64,000 nt of DNA from Candidatus Latescibacterota bacterium (GCA_012270975.1 JAAXHH010000141.1:717089-781088); one strand, 5' to 3'; shown: positions 1 through 10,703, numbered from the stretch's first letter. Translations and numbers: made by a program. The notes: generated from the sequence alone by a model not told the origin.

Positions 1-641
1 AGCGCGGCCAGTCCGTCCACAAAGTTGTTCCGGGGCATCGGTCCGTACCGGGGCACGACGGGCTTCAGATGAAACAGCCTTCGATTTCTTTCTACGTGCA
101 GGAGGAGTTCGAGAAAAGCCGAGTGGGCGGATGGGTCTTGCAATTCGTGATGGAACAGGTGGTGAACGCGCAGCAGGACGGGGCTGGTCAGTTCCCGCTC
201 GTCCGCCTTGCCCTCCGCGATACGGCGCAGGGTGTCCTTGCGCCTTCTCTTGTGCTGGCTGGCCGTGGACCTGGCGGCAAACCTCCGGTTACGCAGTGTT
301 TGGTCGAGACGGATCTCCTGCTGCCGCTGCGTCTTGCTCTTCTGCAGGCCGTCCCCCACGCCGTTCTCCCGGCACCAGGCCCGGTAAGCCGCTACCGAGC
401 CCAGACCGAGGGCGACGATATGCGCCTGAAGTTCGGCGTCCTTCCGGTGCCGGTCCGAGGTCTTCCGCGCCGCGGCCAACTCCTGCCGGCGCTGGGGCAG
501 GGTCTTGTTCAGGCGGGCGTTGAATCCGTTCTCCCGGCACCAGGACACGTAGGCTTCCACCGTGTCCATGTGGAGCGAACGAATATGCCGGCGCATGGGC
601 GCACTGAGGCGCGGGTCGGAATGTAGGTTGGTCGCGGACAT
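1..641 (-). CDS. Hypothetical protein with duplicated WCRENG module, C-terminus cut by window edge
   Basis: This minus-strand frame is open from ATG at 641 to the window edge (213 codons read, no stop). The visible part holds two tandem copies of a roughly 50-residue module. Each copy reads H-I-x2-L, then V-x-A-Y-x2-WCRENG, a Leu/Lys pair and Q-R-x-Q-E. Copy 1 spans about residues 19-70 and copy 2 about 71-120. The rest is rich in Arg and His. Codon use is GC-rich and looks coding. No signal peptide or membrane segment is seen. I do not recognise the family. The paired Trp-Cys modules and high basic content could suit nucleic-acid binding, but that is only a guess. The start has no clear Shine-Dalgarno sequence. 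Confidence 0.6.
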   Translation of the reverse strand, partial: MSATNLHSDPRLSAPMRRHIRSLHMDTVEAYVSWCRENGFNARLNKTLPQRRQELAAARKTSDRHRKDAELQAHIVALGLGSVAAYRAWCRENGVGDGLQKSKTQRQQEIRLDQTLRNRRFAARSTASQHKRRRKDTLRRIAEGKADERELTSPVLLRVHHLFHHELQDPSAHSAFLELLLHVERNRRLFHLKPVVPRYGPMPRNNFVDGLAA

Positions 642-648
642 GATGATA

Positions 649-659
649 ATGTATATACG
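649..659. repeat. 11-mer shared with the hisI upstream region
   Basis: The sequence atgtatatacg (plus strand) lies 8 bases before the start codon of the edge gene. The identical 11-mer occurs at 63763-63773, 9 bases before the hisI start, in the same orientation relative to its gene. It contains the palindrome GTATATAC. It could be a -10-like or operator element, or coincidence. Confidence 0.3.
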
Positions 660-780
660 CGGCGGTCTTTCCGGTACACTTTCACCGGGATACACTGAAG
701 TCGCGGTTCGTTTGATCCCCTTCCCTGATGTCATCGTCGACGCTGCCGACCGCCGGAGGTCCTGACCCTCCAGGCCCTGC

Positions 781-3297
781 TCACCGGCCGATCCGGGCTG
801 ACAGGGTGATTTCGTCAGGTTCCAGGCAAACCGTGTCGTTGCAGGCCTGGTAGTACAGGGTCGCGTACAGCCGCGTGTCTTCCGGTACAGGAACGGTCTC
901 GACGACGATCCGGGCACGCAGGCGTATCTCTCCTCGATACACCGCCAGCGAGCCTCCGGCGAAGGAGAACCGAACGGACTCTCCTTCGGGATACGTGATC
1001 GTGTCGACCTTGATGGGCACGTCCGCGTTGAAAGTCACGGCCGTAGGGACCAGTCCCGGCATCGAGGCCGGGTTGGCGTTGATATGCCAGCCGTCCGCGA
1101 TGCGGATCGATACGGTCGCATCGAAGGCGTCCTCGCCCGAAGCGGCGGTCTCGAGATGGGCCTCGACCCTGGCGCCATCGTTGAAATCCGGTCCGGTCAG
1201 CGTTTGGGCTCCGTAGGCTCCCCTGACCGCCTCCTGCATTAACACATCTGCGGTGGCATCTCGTTCATCGCGGACCGTACGCCGCCGGCCGGATTCCCGT
1301 TCGCCGTATAGACTGTTCCGCAGGGCCAGGATCATGGAAGTGAATCGGCCGGGGCGCTCTTTCATTGAAGAGGCGAAGGCTTCGAACAGAAGGGAAGCCT
1401 GGTCGCGATAGCGGGGTTCTCCGGTATGGCGGCCCAACGACAGCAATGCATGGGCGGCCATGGCGTTTCCGGAAGCCCGTGCGCCGTCGTAGGGATTGCG
1501 GGTACGGACGATGAGATCCTGCTCGTCGCTGGTGAAATAGTATCCACCCGCGGCCGGATCCCAGAAGAGGTCGTTCATCCGGTCCGCGAGTGACCGGGCT
1601 TCGGCCAGCCAGCGGGCATCCGCCGTGGCCTCGAACAGCCGCGTCAACCCGTGGACGAGGTAGGCATAATCCTCCTGGAACGCTTCCCGCCGCGTCATAC
1701 CCTCAAGGTAGATACGACGCAGATCGCCTTCGCCGTCGCGCAACCGGTCGAGGATGAATTCCGCGGCGCGCGCCGCCCTGTCCAGATACTCCTCGTTTCC
1801 CGTCACCAACCACGCGTAGGCATAGGTGTCGATCATCTGACCGTTCCAGGCGGTGATCACCTTGGCGTCGACCTCCGGATGCCGGCGTTTCGCGCGGACC
1901 GATCTGAGTTCGGACCGCATATGCGCAAGATCGGAGCGGAGCCGGACTGAATCCGTCTTCCCCCGGATGAAAAGGACAGCGCCTTTCGCTGTGTCTGCCT
2001 GGATCTCCTCCGCCGAGCCTTCCGCCAAGCCTTCCGGGTTCCCCTCTGCGGGGCTCCCGCCAATCGCTTCGGGCATGGATGCCAGTCCGTAGTACGTCAG
2101 GAATATGTCCGCATCCGCACCCAGTGTGTTCCTGATTTCAGCCTCGGACCAGAGGTAGAATTGTCCTTCCACGGTAGCTGTCTCGGAATCCACCGCGGAA
2201 TAAAAACCGCCTTCTTCGCCTGTCATCTCCCGACCCAGGAAGTCGAGCACGTCTTCGGCCACCGCCCGGTAGACGTCCCTTCCGGCGACGTCGTAGGCAA
2301 GCAGGTAAGCGCGGGCGAGATCCGCCTGGTTGTACAGCATCTTCTCGAAGTGGGGGATACGCCAGCCGGAGTCCGTGGCGTACCGGTGAAATCCGCCGCC
2401 GACGTGGTCGTACACACCGCCCTTCATCATGACGTCCAGGGTGTGGGTGGCCATGGACAGCAGGCTTTCGTCGCCCGTCCGTTCGTATTCGTTCAGCAGC
2501 AGTTCGATGCGCATGGGCGGCGGAAACTTGGGCGCGGGGCCGAATCCGCCGTTTTCGGCGTCGTAGCGGGTCCTCATATGGGTCAGGGCGCCGGCCACGA
2601 TTTCTTCGTCGACAGCGGTGGATGCGTCCCCGGCAACCAGGTCCTGCTGGAGCGTCCTGATCGCCTCGGCGATCCGCCCGGCCTGTTCGACCAGGTCGCC
2701 CCGCCTGGTGTTCCAGGCCTCGTTCAACAGGTTCAGAACGCGCGGAAAACCCGGCCGTCCCGGCAGGTCCTCGGGAGGAAAGTACGTGCCCGCGAAGAAG
2801 GGTTCCAGGTCCGGCGTGAGGAATACGGAATTGGGCCAACCGCCGCCGCCCGTGACGAGCTGCGTGGCCGTCATGTAGATCTCGTCGATGTCCGGGCGTT
2901 CCTCGCGGTCCACCTTCACGTTCACGAAGTGGGCGTTCATGACGGCCGCGATATCCGGGTCGGAGAACACCTCGCGTTCCATGACATGACACCAGTAGCA
3001 GGTCGAGTAGCCGACGGAGAGGAAGATGGGCTTATCCTCCCGCCGCGCGCGGTCGATCGCTTCCGTGCCCCAGGGATACCAGTCCACCGGATTGAGTGCG
3101 TGGCTTTGAAGATACGGGCTTATCTCACCGGCCAGACGGTTCCGGGCGGGGTCGGATTGGTCCGGCCGGTCCGGCCGGGAACCGCAACCCGGTCCCGACA
3201 GCCCGGCGAGAAGGATGCATGCGACGAGGAAGGCGCAAGCGGAGATGGGGGAAACACGGCGAATCCGCGCCGTGTATGGCGGTATTCCGAGCATCAT
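781..3297 (-). CDS. YyaL/SPATA20-type thioredoxin-domain lipoprotein with DsbD-like C-terminal domain
   Basis: The N-terminal third carries the DUF255 (YyaL/SPATA20) thioredoxin fold with the motif CYWCHVM. It is followed by the alpha/alpha-barrel region typical of this family ([28 protein letters not shown]). The last ~130 residues resemble the DsbD N-terminal/DsbC-like domain (PF11412): a beta-rich stretch ending in [13 protein letters not shown], with the paired cysteines expected there. The start is placed at the first of two adjacent ATGs, because a hydrophobic export segment and a cysteine (GPGC) follow. The lipobox is imperfect. An upstream in-frame ATG at 3366 would only add a polar tail. 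The role is probably periplasmic thiol redox or sugar-related chemistry, but the family is not well characterised. It is the only gene of its transcription unit. Confidence 0.88.
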   Translation of the reverse strand: MMLGIPPYTARIRRVSPISACAFLVACILLAGLSGPGCGSRPDRPDQSDPARNRLAGEISPYLQSHALNPVDWYPWGTEAIDRARREDKPIFLSVGYSTCYWCHVMEREVFSDPDIAAVMNAHFVNVKVDREERPDIDEIYMTATQLVTGGGGWPNSVFLTPDLEPFFAGTYFPPEDLPGRPGFPRVLNLLNEAWNTRRGDLVEQAGRIAEAIRTLQQDLVAGDASTAVDEEIVAGALTHMRTRYDAENGGFGPAPKFPPPMRIELLLNEYERTGDESLLSMATHTLDVMMKGGVYDHVGGGFHRYATDSGWRIPHFEKMLYNQADLARAYLLAYDVAGRDVYRAVAEDVLDFLGREMTGEEGGFYSAVDSETATVEGQFYLWSEAEIRNTLGADADIFLTYYGLASMPEAIGGSPAEGNPEGLAEGSAEEIQADTAKGAVLFIRGKTDSVRLRSDLAHMRSELRSVRAKRRHPEVDAKVITAWNGQMIDTYAYAWLVTGNEEYLDRAARAAEFILDRLRDGEGDLRRIYLEGMTRREAFQEDYAYLVHGLTRLFEATADARWLAEARSLADRMNDLFWDPAAGGYYFTSDEQDLIVRTRNPYDGARASGNAMAAHALLSLGRHTGEPRYRDQASLLFEAFASSMKERPGRFTSMILALRNSLYGERESGRRRTVRDERDATADVLMQEAVRGAYGAQTLTGPDFNDGARVEAHLETAASGEDAFDATVSIRIADGWHINANPASMPGLVPTAVTFNADVPIKVDTITYPEGESVRFSFAGGSLAVYRGEIRLRARIVVETVPVPEDTRLYATLYYQACNDTVCLEPDEITLSARIGR

Positions 3298-3414
3298 GGA
3301 TAAACCCGCCCTGTCTGCTGAAGAAGCAATAACCGGGCGACGCGCTACGCGCCGGTGCGTACGCAAACGGACGGATCTCGGAAGGTCTGCCGAAAGCCGG
3401 GAAAGCGGGAATCC

Positions 3415-4809
<1,395 letters not shown>

Positions 4810-4859
4810 GTCTTACTCCGGAAAAATGAGTGAATCTCAACTGCCCCGAAAGCCCGGTA

Positions 4860-4888
4860 TAACTAACGTTTACGGCCCTGCATGTCAA
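4860..4888 (-). promoter_or_regulatory. Possible promoter of lpdA
   Basis: A perfect TTGACA (-35, minus strand, 4888-4883) is followed 17 bases later by TAGTTA, a poor -10. It lies about 50 bases upstream of lpdA. Confidence 0.4.
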
Positions 4889-4898
4889 GATAATTCTC

Positions 4899-4927
4899 TT
4901 GTCTGCCATGGCTTTACGTTGTATCAT
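4899..4927 (+). promoter_or_regulatory. Possible promoter of the M20 peptidase gene
   Basis: TTGTCT - 17 bases - TATCAT sits just upstream of the gene at 4947. The predicted start of transcription would fall in the AAAGGAG ribosome-binding site (4930-4936), which counts against it. Confidence 0.35.
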
Positions 4928-4946
4928 GAAAAGGAGCGAATAACCG

Positions 4947-6164
4947 ATGGAGACGGGCCTCAGACCACGCGTTATGGCAGCCGACCATATGACCCCAGAC
5001 GCCATTTCCTCGTCCATTACCTCCGGGCGTATCACCGAACTGATCGCGGGACTGGTTTCCATTCCATCGGTCACGGGAAGCGAACAGGCGCTGGGCGACA
5101 TGCTCCAGGGACATTTCGAGGAGATCGGTCTTTCCAACGTTCGCCGGATCCCGGTGGAAGATTCGGGCGACACCCTGGCCGTGCGGATTCCCGGCCGCGG
5201 ACACGACCGCGACTTCATGCTGAATTTCCACCAGGATACCTTCGATGCGTGCGATGGGTGGGAGACGGACCCGTGGTCGCCCGTGGTGAGAGACGGATGC
5301 GTGTACGGGCTCGGCGCCCACGACATGAAGGCCGGGGCCGCGGCCGTACTCGCCGCGGTGGAGGCTATCGTCCGATCCGGCGTGGAACTGGCTGGCGACC
5401 TGATCGTTTCCGCCACCACGGACGAGGAGAACTGGTCACGGGGCGCCCATGCGCTGATCGGCAGCGGACTGCTCTCGGGATGCGCGGGCTGTCTCATACC
5501 CGAGCCCACGCCGCCCGGACGCCTGCGCATCGGTTCGCGGGGGCGGCACGTGATCAAGATCGATCTGGCGGGCAGGACGGCCCACGCAGCGTACACGGGC
5601 GAGGGTGTCAACGCGGTCCATGACGCCGCGACGATCATCACGGCGCTGGACCGGATCGAACTGGGCTGGAACGAGGAATTCGAACTGGGCGGCACGATAT
5701 GCGTCATCGAAATCAGCGGTGGGCGGAACATCATACTCGTGCCGGAACACGCGCAGATCGTGCTCGACCGGCACATTCTGCCCGGACAGTCGATCGACGG
5801 GGCCGTCCGGGACATCGAGGCGCTGATCCGGTCCCTGCCGGTCGAGTCGCAATGGCGCGTCACGTGGGACGACCGGCCCACGCCCGCTCCGGCGCCGTAC
5901 ATCGTGGACCCCGAGTCGAAGTTCGTCCGGTCCACCCGGAAACGGGTCGAGGAACAGCTCGGCGGCCCGGTGCGCTACGCCCTGGCACGTAGCGTGGCCG
6001 ACACGAATCACTTTGCGGTGACCGGAGGCATCCCGACGCTGGTGTACGGCCCCGAAGGGGGGAACACATGCCAGGCCAATGAATATGTCAGTATCGAATC
6101 CACCCTCCGCGTCGCGCGGGCTTACTGCGGCATCGTCGTTGACATGCTGGGTCTTGCCCGTTAG
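4947..6164 (+). CDS. M20-family metallohydrolase (ArgE/DapE/ACY1-like)
   Basis: Zinc-dependent amide-bond hydrolase of the acetylornithine deacetylase / succinyl-diaminopimelate desuccinylase superfamily. Visible ligands and catalytic residues are: His in FHQDTFDACDGW (about residue 95), the metal-bridging Asp in GLGAHDMKAG, the general-base Glu pair in TTDEENWSRGA, a following Glu in IPEP, and the C-terminal His in ADTNHFAV. A dimerisation insert (about residues 190-300) begins with GRTAHAAY. The start is supported by AAAGGAG ten bases upstream. The substrate cannot be read from the sequence; the gene is not next to arginine or lysine biosynthesis genes. It is followed after 6 bases by a hypothetical membrane-anchored protein. 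Confidence 0.9.
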   Translation: METGLRPRVMAADHMTPDAISSSITSGRITELIAGLVSIPSVTGSEQALGDMLQGHFEEIGLSNVRRIPVEDSGDTLAVRIPGRGHDRDFMLNFHQDTFDACDGWETDPWSPVVRDGCVYGLGAHDMKAGAAAVLAAVEAIVRSGVELAGDLIVSATTDEENWSRGAHALIGSGLLSGCAGCLIPEPTPPGRLRIGSRGRHVIKIDLAGRTAHAAYTGEGVNAVHDAATIITALDRIELGWNEEFELGGTICVIEISGGRNIILVPEHAQIVLDRHILPGQSIDGAVRDIEALIRSLPVESQWRVTWDDRPTPAPAPYIVDPESKFVRSTRKRVEEQLGGPVRYALARSVADTNHFAVTGGIPTLVYGPEGGNTCQANEYVSIESTLRVARAYCGIVVDMLGLAR

Positions 6165-6170
6165 AACATC

Positions 6171-7154
6171 ATGTTTCAACGCCTTCTCTTCCTCGCCCTT
6201 TTCGTTGTGATCGCCATCCTGGTCGTCCGATCGATTGCGAACTGGTTCAACAGGGGCGGGTGGATCGGCCGGGGACAGACGGAGATCCGGGGCAGCTGGG
6301 AGGTGGTCGAACCGCTGGGCAGGCTGGGAAGAGCCGCGGAAAAAACCATGAAATCCATCCTGCGGCTGGAAGCGGAGGATGACCTGCGCAAGGTGGCGGT
6401 GCTGTTCGACGTGGCGCACCGGGCCGTACAGGGTCTTTCCCTGGACCCCGACGAACTGCGTGTCCGGGCCGACGAGGCATCGGAGCCCTTTCGTGCCGGT
6501 TTGTACCGGGACAAGGCCGTACACGCGCCCGGTTGGCTGCTGTACGCGGCGGACCGCGTACAGGACGCCCACCCCGACATGTACGCATACGAGGTCAAGC
6601 GGATCACGCTGACGGCCTACCGTGAGGTTTTTCCGTCGGACACCGGTGTGGACCTGCCGCCGGAAAGGACCCTGGCGCCGGTTTCGTACGGACCGCCGCC
6701 GGATATCGACGACCGGTACGTCCACCTTGGCAGCCTGGGAGCGGAATACATCCATGACGCCGCGTATGACTCTCTGCTCGAATGTGTGGCCGAATCGCTC
6801 CCCGATGGCGCCATGCTGCCCCTGTTGCGGTTGTTGTACCAAATGGAAGACGAACCTGCCCCGGATGGCGGAACCCCCGTAGACGCGCTTCTTGCCCGGT
6901 ATGGCGAACGGCTCTATCCTTCGGCGGTCCACTGTATGATCCGGCCGAAGTCGGCTGAAACGGATAGACCCACCACCTATTCACCCGCGCTGTTCCGGCT
7001 GATCGGTCAATGGCCCCGGTCCTCCGCGGAACCCCTGTTTCGCGCCGCCCTCGAATCGGGTTGGAACGACAGCGTCCGCTTCCTGCCCGACGCGGGATGG
7101 GCGCATGATCTCAGGGCGGCGTTCAGAGACAGTCCCTATGGCGCACCGGCGTAG
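6171..7154 (+). CDS. Hypothetical membrane-anchored protein
   Basis: A 327-residue protein with one N-terminal transmembrane segment (about residues 4-23, rich in Leu, Val and Ile) followed by a soluble domain of about 300 residues. There is no signal-peptidase site and no cysteine motif, so it is probably anchored by its N-terminus. The soluble part is helical-looking and rich in acidic and Arg residues. It contains no motif I recognise. It starts 6 bases after the M20 peptidase stop and is probably co-transcribed with it and with the TauD-like gene that follows. Confidence 0.75.
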   Translation: MFQRLLFLALFVVIAILVVRSIANWFNRGGWIGRGQTEIRGSWEVVEPLGRLGRAAEKTMKSILRLEAEDDLRKVAVLFDVAHRAVQGLSLDPDELRVRADEASEPFRAGLYRDKAVHAPGWLLYAADRVQDAHPDMYAYEVKRITLTAYREVFPSDTGVDLPPERTLAPVSYGPPPDIDDRYVHLGSLGAEYIHDAAYDSLLECVAESLPDGAMLPLLRLLYQMEDEPAPDGGTPVDALLARYGERLYPSAVHCMIRPKSAETDRPTTYSPALFRLIGQWPRSSAEPLFRAALESGWNDSVRFLPDAGWAHDLRAAFRDSPYGAPA

Positions 7155-7199
7155 GCGGCGCAGTGAGGATGGCGCCATGAAGAAGGGGAGATGACCTTC

Positions 7200-8087
7200 A
7201 TGCGTATTTCCACAAAACCCCTGCCCGGATTCGGCATGGAGATTTCCGGAGTCGATCTTTCCGATCCGCTCGAACCGGCCGTCATGGGGGAGATCCTCCA
7301 GGTGTTTCATACTCATGGACTGATCGTGATCCCCCACCAGGAAATGACCTTCGACCGTTACGACGCGTTCACGAGGGAATTCGGCAGGCAGAAACCCCAC
7401 TTTCTGGATCATTTGCGTCACGAAAACCACCCGGCCATACTGAATCTTTCCAATGTTTTCGAAGACGGGCGTCCCATCGGCGTTTACGAGGGCGCGGCCT
7501 TCTGGCACACGGACGTGGCCTACCAGGACCCGCCCAACAGTTCCACGGTCGTATACGGCCGGCAGTGGCCGGAATGCGGCTGTCCGACCTACTTCGCCGA
7601 CCAGATGGCCGCCTACGACGATCTGACCGCGAAGATGAAAGACACCATCGATCACCTGACCGTCCTTCATCACTACGGCAACCGGGCGGACATGAACGAA
7701 GAATCCGCGACATCGGCGGAAAAACTGACCATCGATCAGAAGGACCGGGTGGAGAACGTCTACCATCCACTGGTCAAACGCCACCCGGTAACAGGGCGCA
7801 AGGCGCTCTACGGCGTCTGCGGCAGTTCCTTCGGCATCGTGGGCATGCCGGATGACGAGGCCTTCGATCTGCTGGATGAACTGGCCGCCCACGCGACGAA
7901 GCCGGATTACCTGACGGAATACGACTTCAAAGTGGGCGACGCCGGGGCCTGGGATACCTTTTCGACCCTGCACAAGGCCACGGTGCTGCAGCCGGCCGCA
8001 GGTCCCCGGGACAGCCGTCTGCTCTGGCGCATCAGCGTGACGGGGCTGCCCCCGTTGATCGAACGGGAACGGGCGTCGAAGAACTGA
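7200..8087 (+). CDS. TauD/TfdA-family Fe(II)/2-oxoglutarate dioxygenase
   Basis: Member of the taurine / 2,4-D dioxygenase family, which uses Fe(II) and 2-oxoglutarate to hydroxylate small substrates, often freeing sulfite or breaking ether or amine bonds. The iron ligands are His and Asp in FWHTDVAYQDPP and a distal His in LHKATVLQP. The 2-oxoglutarate-binding Arg is in SRLLWRISVTG near the C-terminus. The start is set at the ATG at 7200 rather than 7191, because GGGGAG lies nine bases before 7200 and directly abuts 7191. The actual substrate is unknown. Confidence 0.9.
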   Translation: MRISTKPLPGFGMEISGVDLSDPLEPAVMGEILQVFHTHGLIVIPHQEMTFDRYDAFTREFGRQKPHFLDHLRHENHPAILNLSNVFEDGRPIGVYEGAAFWHTDVAYQDPPNSSTVVYGRQWPECGCPTYFADQMAAYDDLTAKMKDTIDHLTVLHHYGNRADMNEESATSAEKLTIDQKDRVENVYHPLVKRHPVTGRKALYGVCGSSFGIVGMPDDEAFDLLDELAAHATKPDYLTEYDFKVGDAGAWDTFSTLHKATVLQPAAGPRDSRLLWRISVTGLPPLIERERASKN

Positions 8088-8134
8088 TTATCACCTTCCG
8101 AGCCTGTAGAACAAGCACAAGCGGATTTAGCGGC

Positions 8135-8737
8135 ATGCCGAGAAAAAACAAGCCGGACAGCACCCAGAAGGAGGGCAGGCGACGGGCGTCGCGCCGTCGC
8201 CGCCAACGGGCGCTGCCAGGCCAGGTGGATGGAATCCCGGGCGACCTCGCGCATACAGGGCCTGTCCCGGCGGACGGAGGATACCGGCCCGCACGGGGAC
8301 GGATACTCGGTGTCGATTTCGGCGAGCGGCGAGTCGGACTCGCCCTGAGCGACCCGGCCGGATTGATCGCCCAGGGCCTGGAAACGATAGAGGTGAAGAG
8401 CACCGGCGAATCCCTGGCATCCATCGCGTCTATCGTGGAGGCACAGCAGGTCCTCGAAATCGTCCTGGGCCTGCCGGTCAACATGGATGGGACGAAAGGG
8501 GAAATGGCCGAGAAGGTCGAGGCCTTCTCCGGCATGCTGAGAGACCGGGTATCCTGTGCGGTACGGACCTGGGATGAGCGAATGACCAGCATCTCGGCGC
8601 AGCGGGCCATGCACGAAATGGGCATGGGGACGCGGGGAAACAAGGGCGGCCTGGACCGGATCGCCGCCACGCTCCTGTTGCAGAACTACCTGGACTACCG
8701 CCGCGGGGCGGCGGACGAAATGGAATCCCTCGATTGA
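8135..8737 (+). CDS. ruvX: RuvX/YqgF-type Holliday junction resolvase-like nuclease
   Basis: RNase H-fold protein of the YqgF/RuvX family, linked to 16S rRNA 5'-end processing and possibly Holliday junction cleavage. The first strand GVDFGERRVGLALSD carries the catalytic Asp, DERMTSISAQ the central Glu, and GGLDRIAATLLLQNYLD the C-terminal Asp. The nuclease core begins only near residue 53. It is preceded by an Arg/Lys-rich extension (residues 10-30) not found in the compact ~140-residue family members. A later start cannot be excluded, but no strong ribosome-binding site marks one. Its stop overlaps the TTG start of mltG, so the two are translationally coupled. Confidence 0.92.
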   Translation: MPRKNKPDSTQKEGRRRASRRRRQRALPGQVDGIPGDLAHTGPVPADGGYRPARGRILGVDFGERRVGLALSDPAGLIAQGLETIEVKSTGESLASIASIVEAQQVLEIVLGLPVNMDGTKGEMAEKVEAFSGMLRDRVSCAVRTWDERMTSISAQRAMHEMGMGTRGNKGGLDRIAATLLLQNYLDYRRGAADEMESLD

Positions 8738-9729
8738 AGAAACTACTAATTGCAGTCGTCGTCCTTGCCGTCCTGACCGGCGCGGTCACGCTCGTGGCGG
8801 CCTATCAATACCTCACCTCCGCGGTTTCCCGTGATGACACGCTGCTTTACATCATCGAACCGGGCACGACCCTGTCCGAAGTCGCCGAGCGGTTGGAGGC
8901 GGAGGGGGTCATCCGGCACGCTGGGCTTTTCAAGATCCTGGCCCGGCTCGACGGCGCCGATCGCGGGATCAACGCCGGCCGGTACGAGATCGAGCCCGGC
9001 ATGGACGCCGCCGAGATCCTGGACATGCTGGTTTCGGGCCGGACTACGACGAACCGCGTTACCATCCCCGAGGGCTTGACCGTCCAGGAGACAGCCCGCA
9101 TCCTGCAGGTCGGCATCGGGATCGATTCGACCGCCTTCGTCGGCCTTGCCGGCGATTCGGCGGTCGCCCACGCGCTGGGCGTCGAGGCGAACACCCTCGA
9201 GGGGTACCTGTTCCCGGCAACCTACCGTTTCTACCCGGAAATGTCCGCGGAGGAAATCTTGAAGGCGATGACGGATCGTTTCCGAAGCACTTTCACGGAA
9301 GCGTACCGCGCCCGGGCCGCAGCGCTGGGTTACACCATCCACGAAATCATGACGCTGGCCTCCATCGTGGAGCAGGAAGCGCGGGTCGCCGCGGAAAGGG
9401 ACACGATCTCGGGGGTATTTCACAACCGGCTGAAAAGGGGCATGCTGCTGGAGGCCGATCCTACGGTGAAGTTCGGCATCGGGCGGCCTGACATGAGGCT
9501 GTATGAAAAACACCTCACCCATCCTTCGCCCTACAATACCTACGTGCACGCGGGCCTGCCACCCGGACCGATCTGCAGTCCCGGAGAGGCGTCCATACGC
9601 GCCGCGTTGTATCCCGTGGAAGTGCCCTACTTGTTCTTCGTGGCCCGGGGAGACGGCAGCCACATCTTCTCCATTACCAACCGGGAACACAACCGCGCGA
9701 GAGCCTGGGTCAAACGCCAGCAGAGATAA
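8734..9729 (+). CDS. mltG: Endolytic murein transglycosylase MltG (YceG)
   Basis: Inner-membrane lytic transglycosylase that cuts nascent glycan strands and helps end peptidoglycan polymerisation. It has an N-terminal transmembrane segment (about residues 2-22), a LysM-like region, and the YceG catalytic domain. The catalytic Glu is in LASIVEQEA, followed by VFHNRLKRGMLLEADPTVKFG and the NTYVHAGLPPGPICSPG segment typical of the family. At 331 residues it is full length. It begins with TTG inside the ruvX stop (TTGA overlap). The ruvX-mltG pairing is common in bacteria. Confidence 0.95.
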   Translation: MKKLLIAVVVLAVLTGAVTLVAAYQYLTSAVSRDDTLLYIIEPGTTLSEVAERLEAEGVIRHAGLFKILARLDGADRGINAGRYEIEPGMDAAEILDMLVSGRTTTNRVTIPEGLTVQETARILQVGIGIDSTAFVGLAGDSAVAHALGVEANTLEGYLFPATYRFYPEMSAEEILKAMTDRFRSTFTEAYRARAAALGYTIHEIMTLASIVEQEARVAAERDTISGVFHNRLKRGMLLEADPTVKFGIGRPDMRLYEKHLTHPSPYNTYVHAGLPPGPICSPGEASIRAALYPVEVPYLFFVARGDGSHIFSITNREHNRARAWVKRQQR

Positions 9730-9754
9730 CCCGGAACCGGGATGAACCCGGTCG

Positions 9755-10522
9755 TCAGACGGCCGTGTATCCCCCGTCGACGAGCATGGTGTGGCCGGTT
9801 ACCATGGCGCTGGCGTCGGACGCGAGGTAGATGATCGAACTGGCGATCTCGTCCGGTTCGGCGAGCCGGCCCAGCAGGATCTTCTTGATATTTGCCCGGA
9901 ATCCCGGGTTCTCCATGGCCTTTTCCACCATGGGCGTGCGGGTCATGGTCGGCGCCACCGCGTTTACGGTAATGTCGTGCTCCGCCCATTCAGCCGCCAT
10001 TGATTTGGTCAGCGTGCACACGCCGCCTTTGGCCGCGGTGTAGGCCGCCCGCAACGGACCGCCGACCACGCCCACCTGCGAAGACACGTTGATGATGCGT
10101 CCGCCCTTGCCTCCTGCGATCATGTGCGCGGCAAGAGCCTGGCTGAGGAAGAAGACGCTTTTCAGGTTCACGTCGATGATCTCGTCGTATACTTCTTCGG
10201 TGACTTCCAGCACGGGCATGATCCGGTTGCAGCCGGCGTTGTTGACCAGGATGTCGATATGCCCCGCCTCGGCCAGGACCTGCTCCACGAACGCGCGGAT
10301 CGAGTCGACCTTGCCCACGTCAACCGTGTGAACGACGCACCGGCGACCTATCGACCGCACTTCGGACGCCACCAACTCCAGGTCGGCCCGGGTCCGGCTG
10401 CCGATCACCAGGTCGGCCCCCGCGCGGGCTCCGGCCAGCGCGACGGCCTTGCCGATGCCCTTGCTCGCACCGGTGACGATCATGGTCTTACCTTCCAGGG
10501 AAAACAGGGATGTATCCGGCAT
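9755..10522 (-). CDS. SDR-family NAD(P)-dependent oxidoreductase
   Basis: Classical short-chain dehydrogenase/reductase of about 255 residues. Visible motifs are the cofactor loop TGASKGIG, NNAG, the catalytic Ser in NVSSQVG, Tyr-x3-Lys in YTAAKGG, and the C-terminal DGGYTAV. The cofactor-binding region has Arg after the second strand (GSRTRADL), which suits NADP(H). The start is set at ATG 10522, preceded by GGAGG with five bases of spacing. The frame is open further upstream but a promoter lies there. The fold resembles FabG or gluconate 5-dehydrogenase; the substrate is not predictable. Confidence 0.9.
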   Translation of the reverse strand: MPDTSLFSLEGKTMIVTGASKGIGKAVALAGARAGADLVIGSRTRADLELVASEVRSIGRRCVVHTVDVGKVDSIRAFVEQVLAEAGHIDILVNNAGCNRIMPVLEVTEEVYDEIIDVNLKSVFFLSQALAAHMIAGGKGGRIINVSSQVGVVGGPLRAAYTAAKGGVCTLTKSMAAEWAEHDITVNAVAPTMTRTPMVEKAMENPGFRANIKKILLGRLAEPDEIASSIIYLASDASAMVTGHTMLVDGGYTAV

Positions 10523-10594
10523 AGCCTCCTCCATGACACGGGGTCGACGGGCGTCCAAACGGGTGCGCGGGCGATGGCTCGCACACGGCGGTGA

Positions 10595-10623
10595 AGTGTA
10601 CATCCGGGAGGGGATCGCGTCAA
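10595..10623 (-). promoter_or_regulatory. Promoter of the SDR gene
   Basis: TTGACG (-35) - 17 bases - TACACT (-10) on the minus strand, about 70 bases before the chosen SDR start. It lies inside the upstream open frame, which supports the shorter start. Confidence 0.55.
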
Positions 10624-10683
10624 TCGAATTCAGCCGTTCCGGAACGACGGCGCAACGCGTTTGCCCTTGCATCCGGTACCCCA

Positions 10684-10703
10684 GCCGGTTAACTTAAACC
10701 GGC
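10684..10703. terminator. Hairpin downstream of the glycosyltransferase gene
   Basis: Perfect 7-bp stem GCCGGTT / AACCGGC with loop aactta, 50 bases past the stop of the minus-strand glycosyltransferase. It has no T-tract, so it is not a classical intrinsic terminator. It may act in Rho-dependent ending or mRNA 3' protection. Confidence 0.3.

Noticed and set aside
5436..6932. 498-codon minus-strand open frame across the M20 and membrane-protein genes
   Set aside because: It spans two real plus-strand genes with strong start signals.
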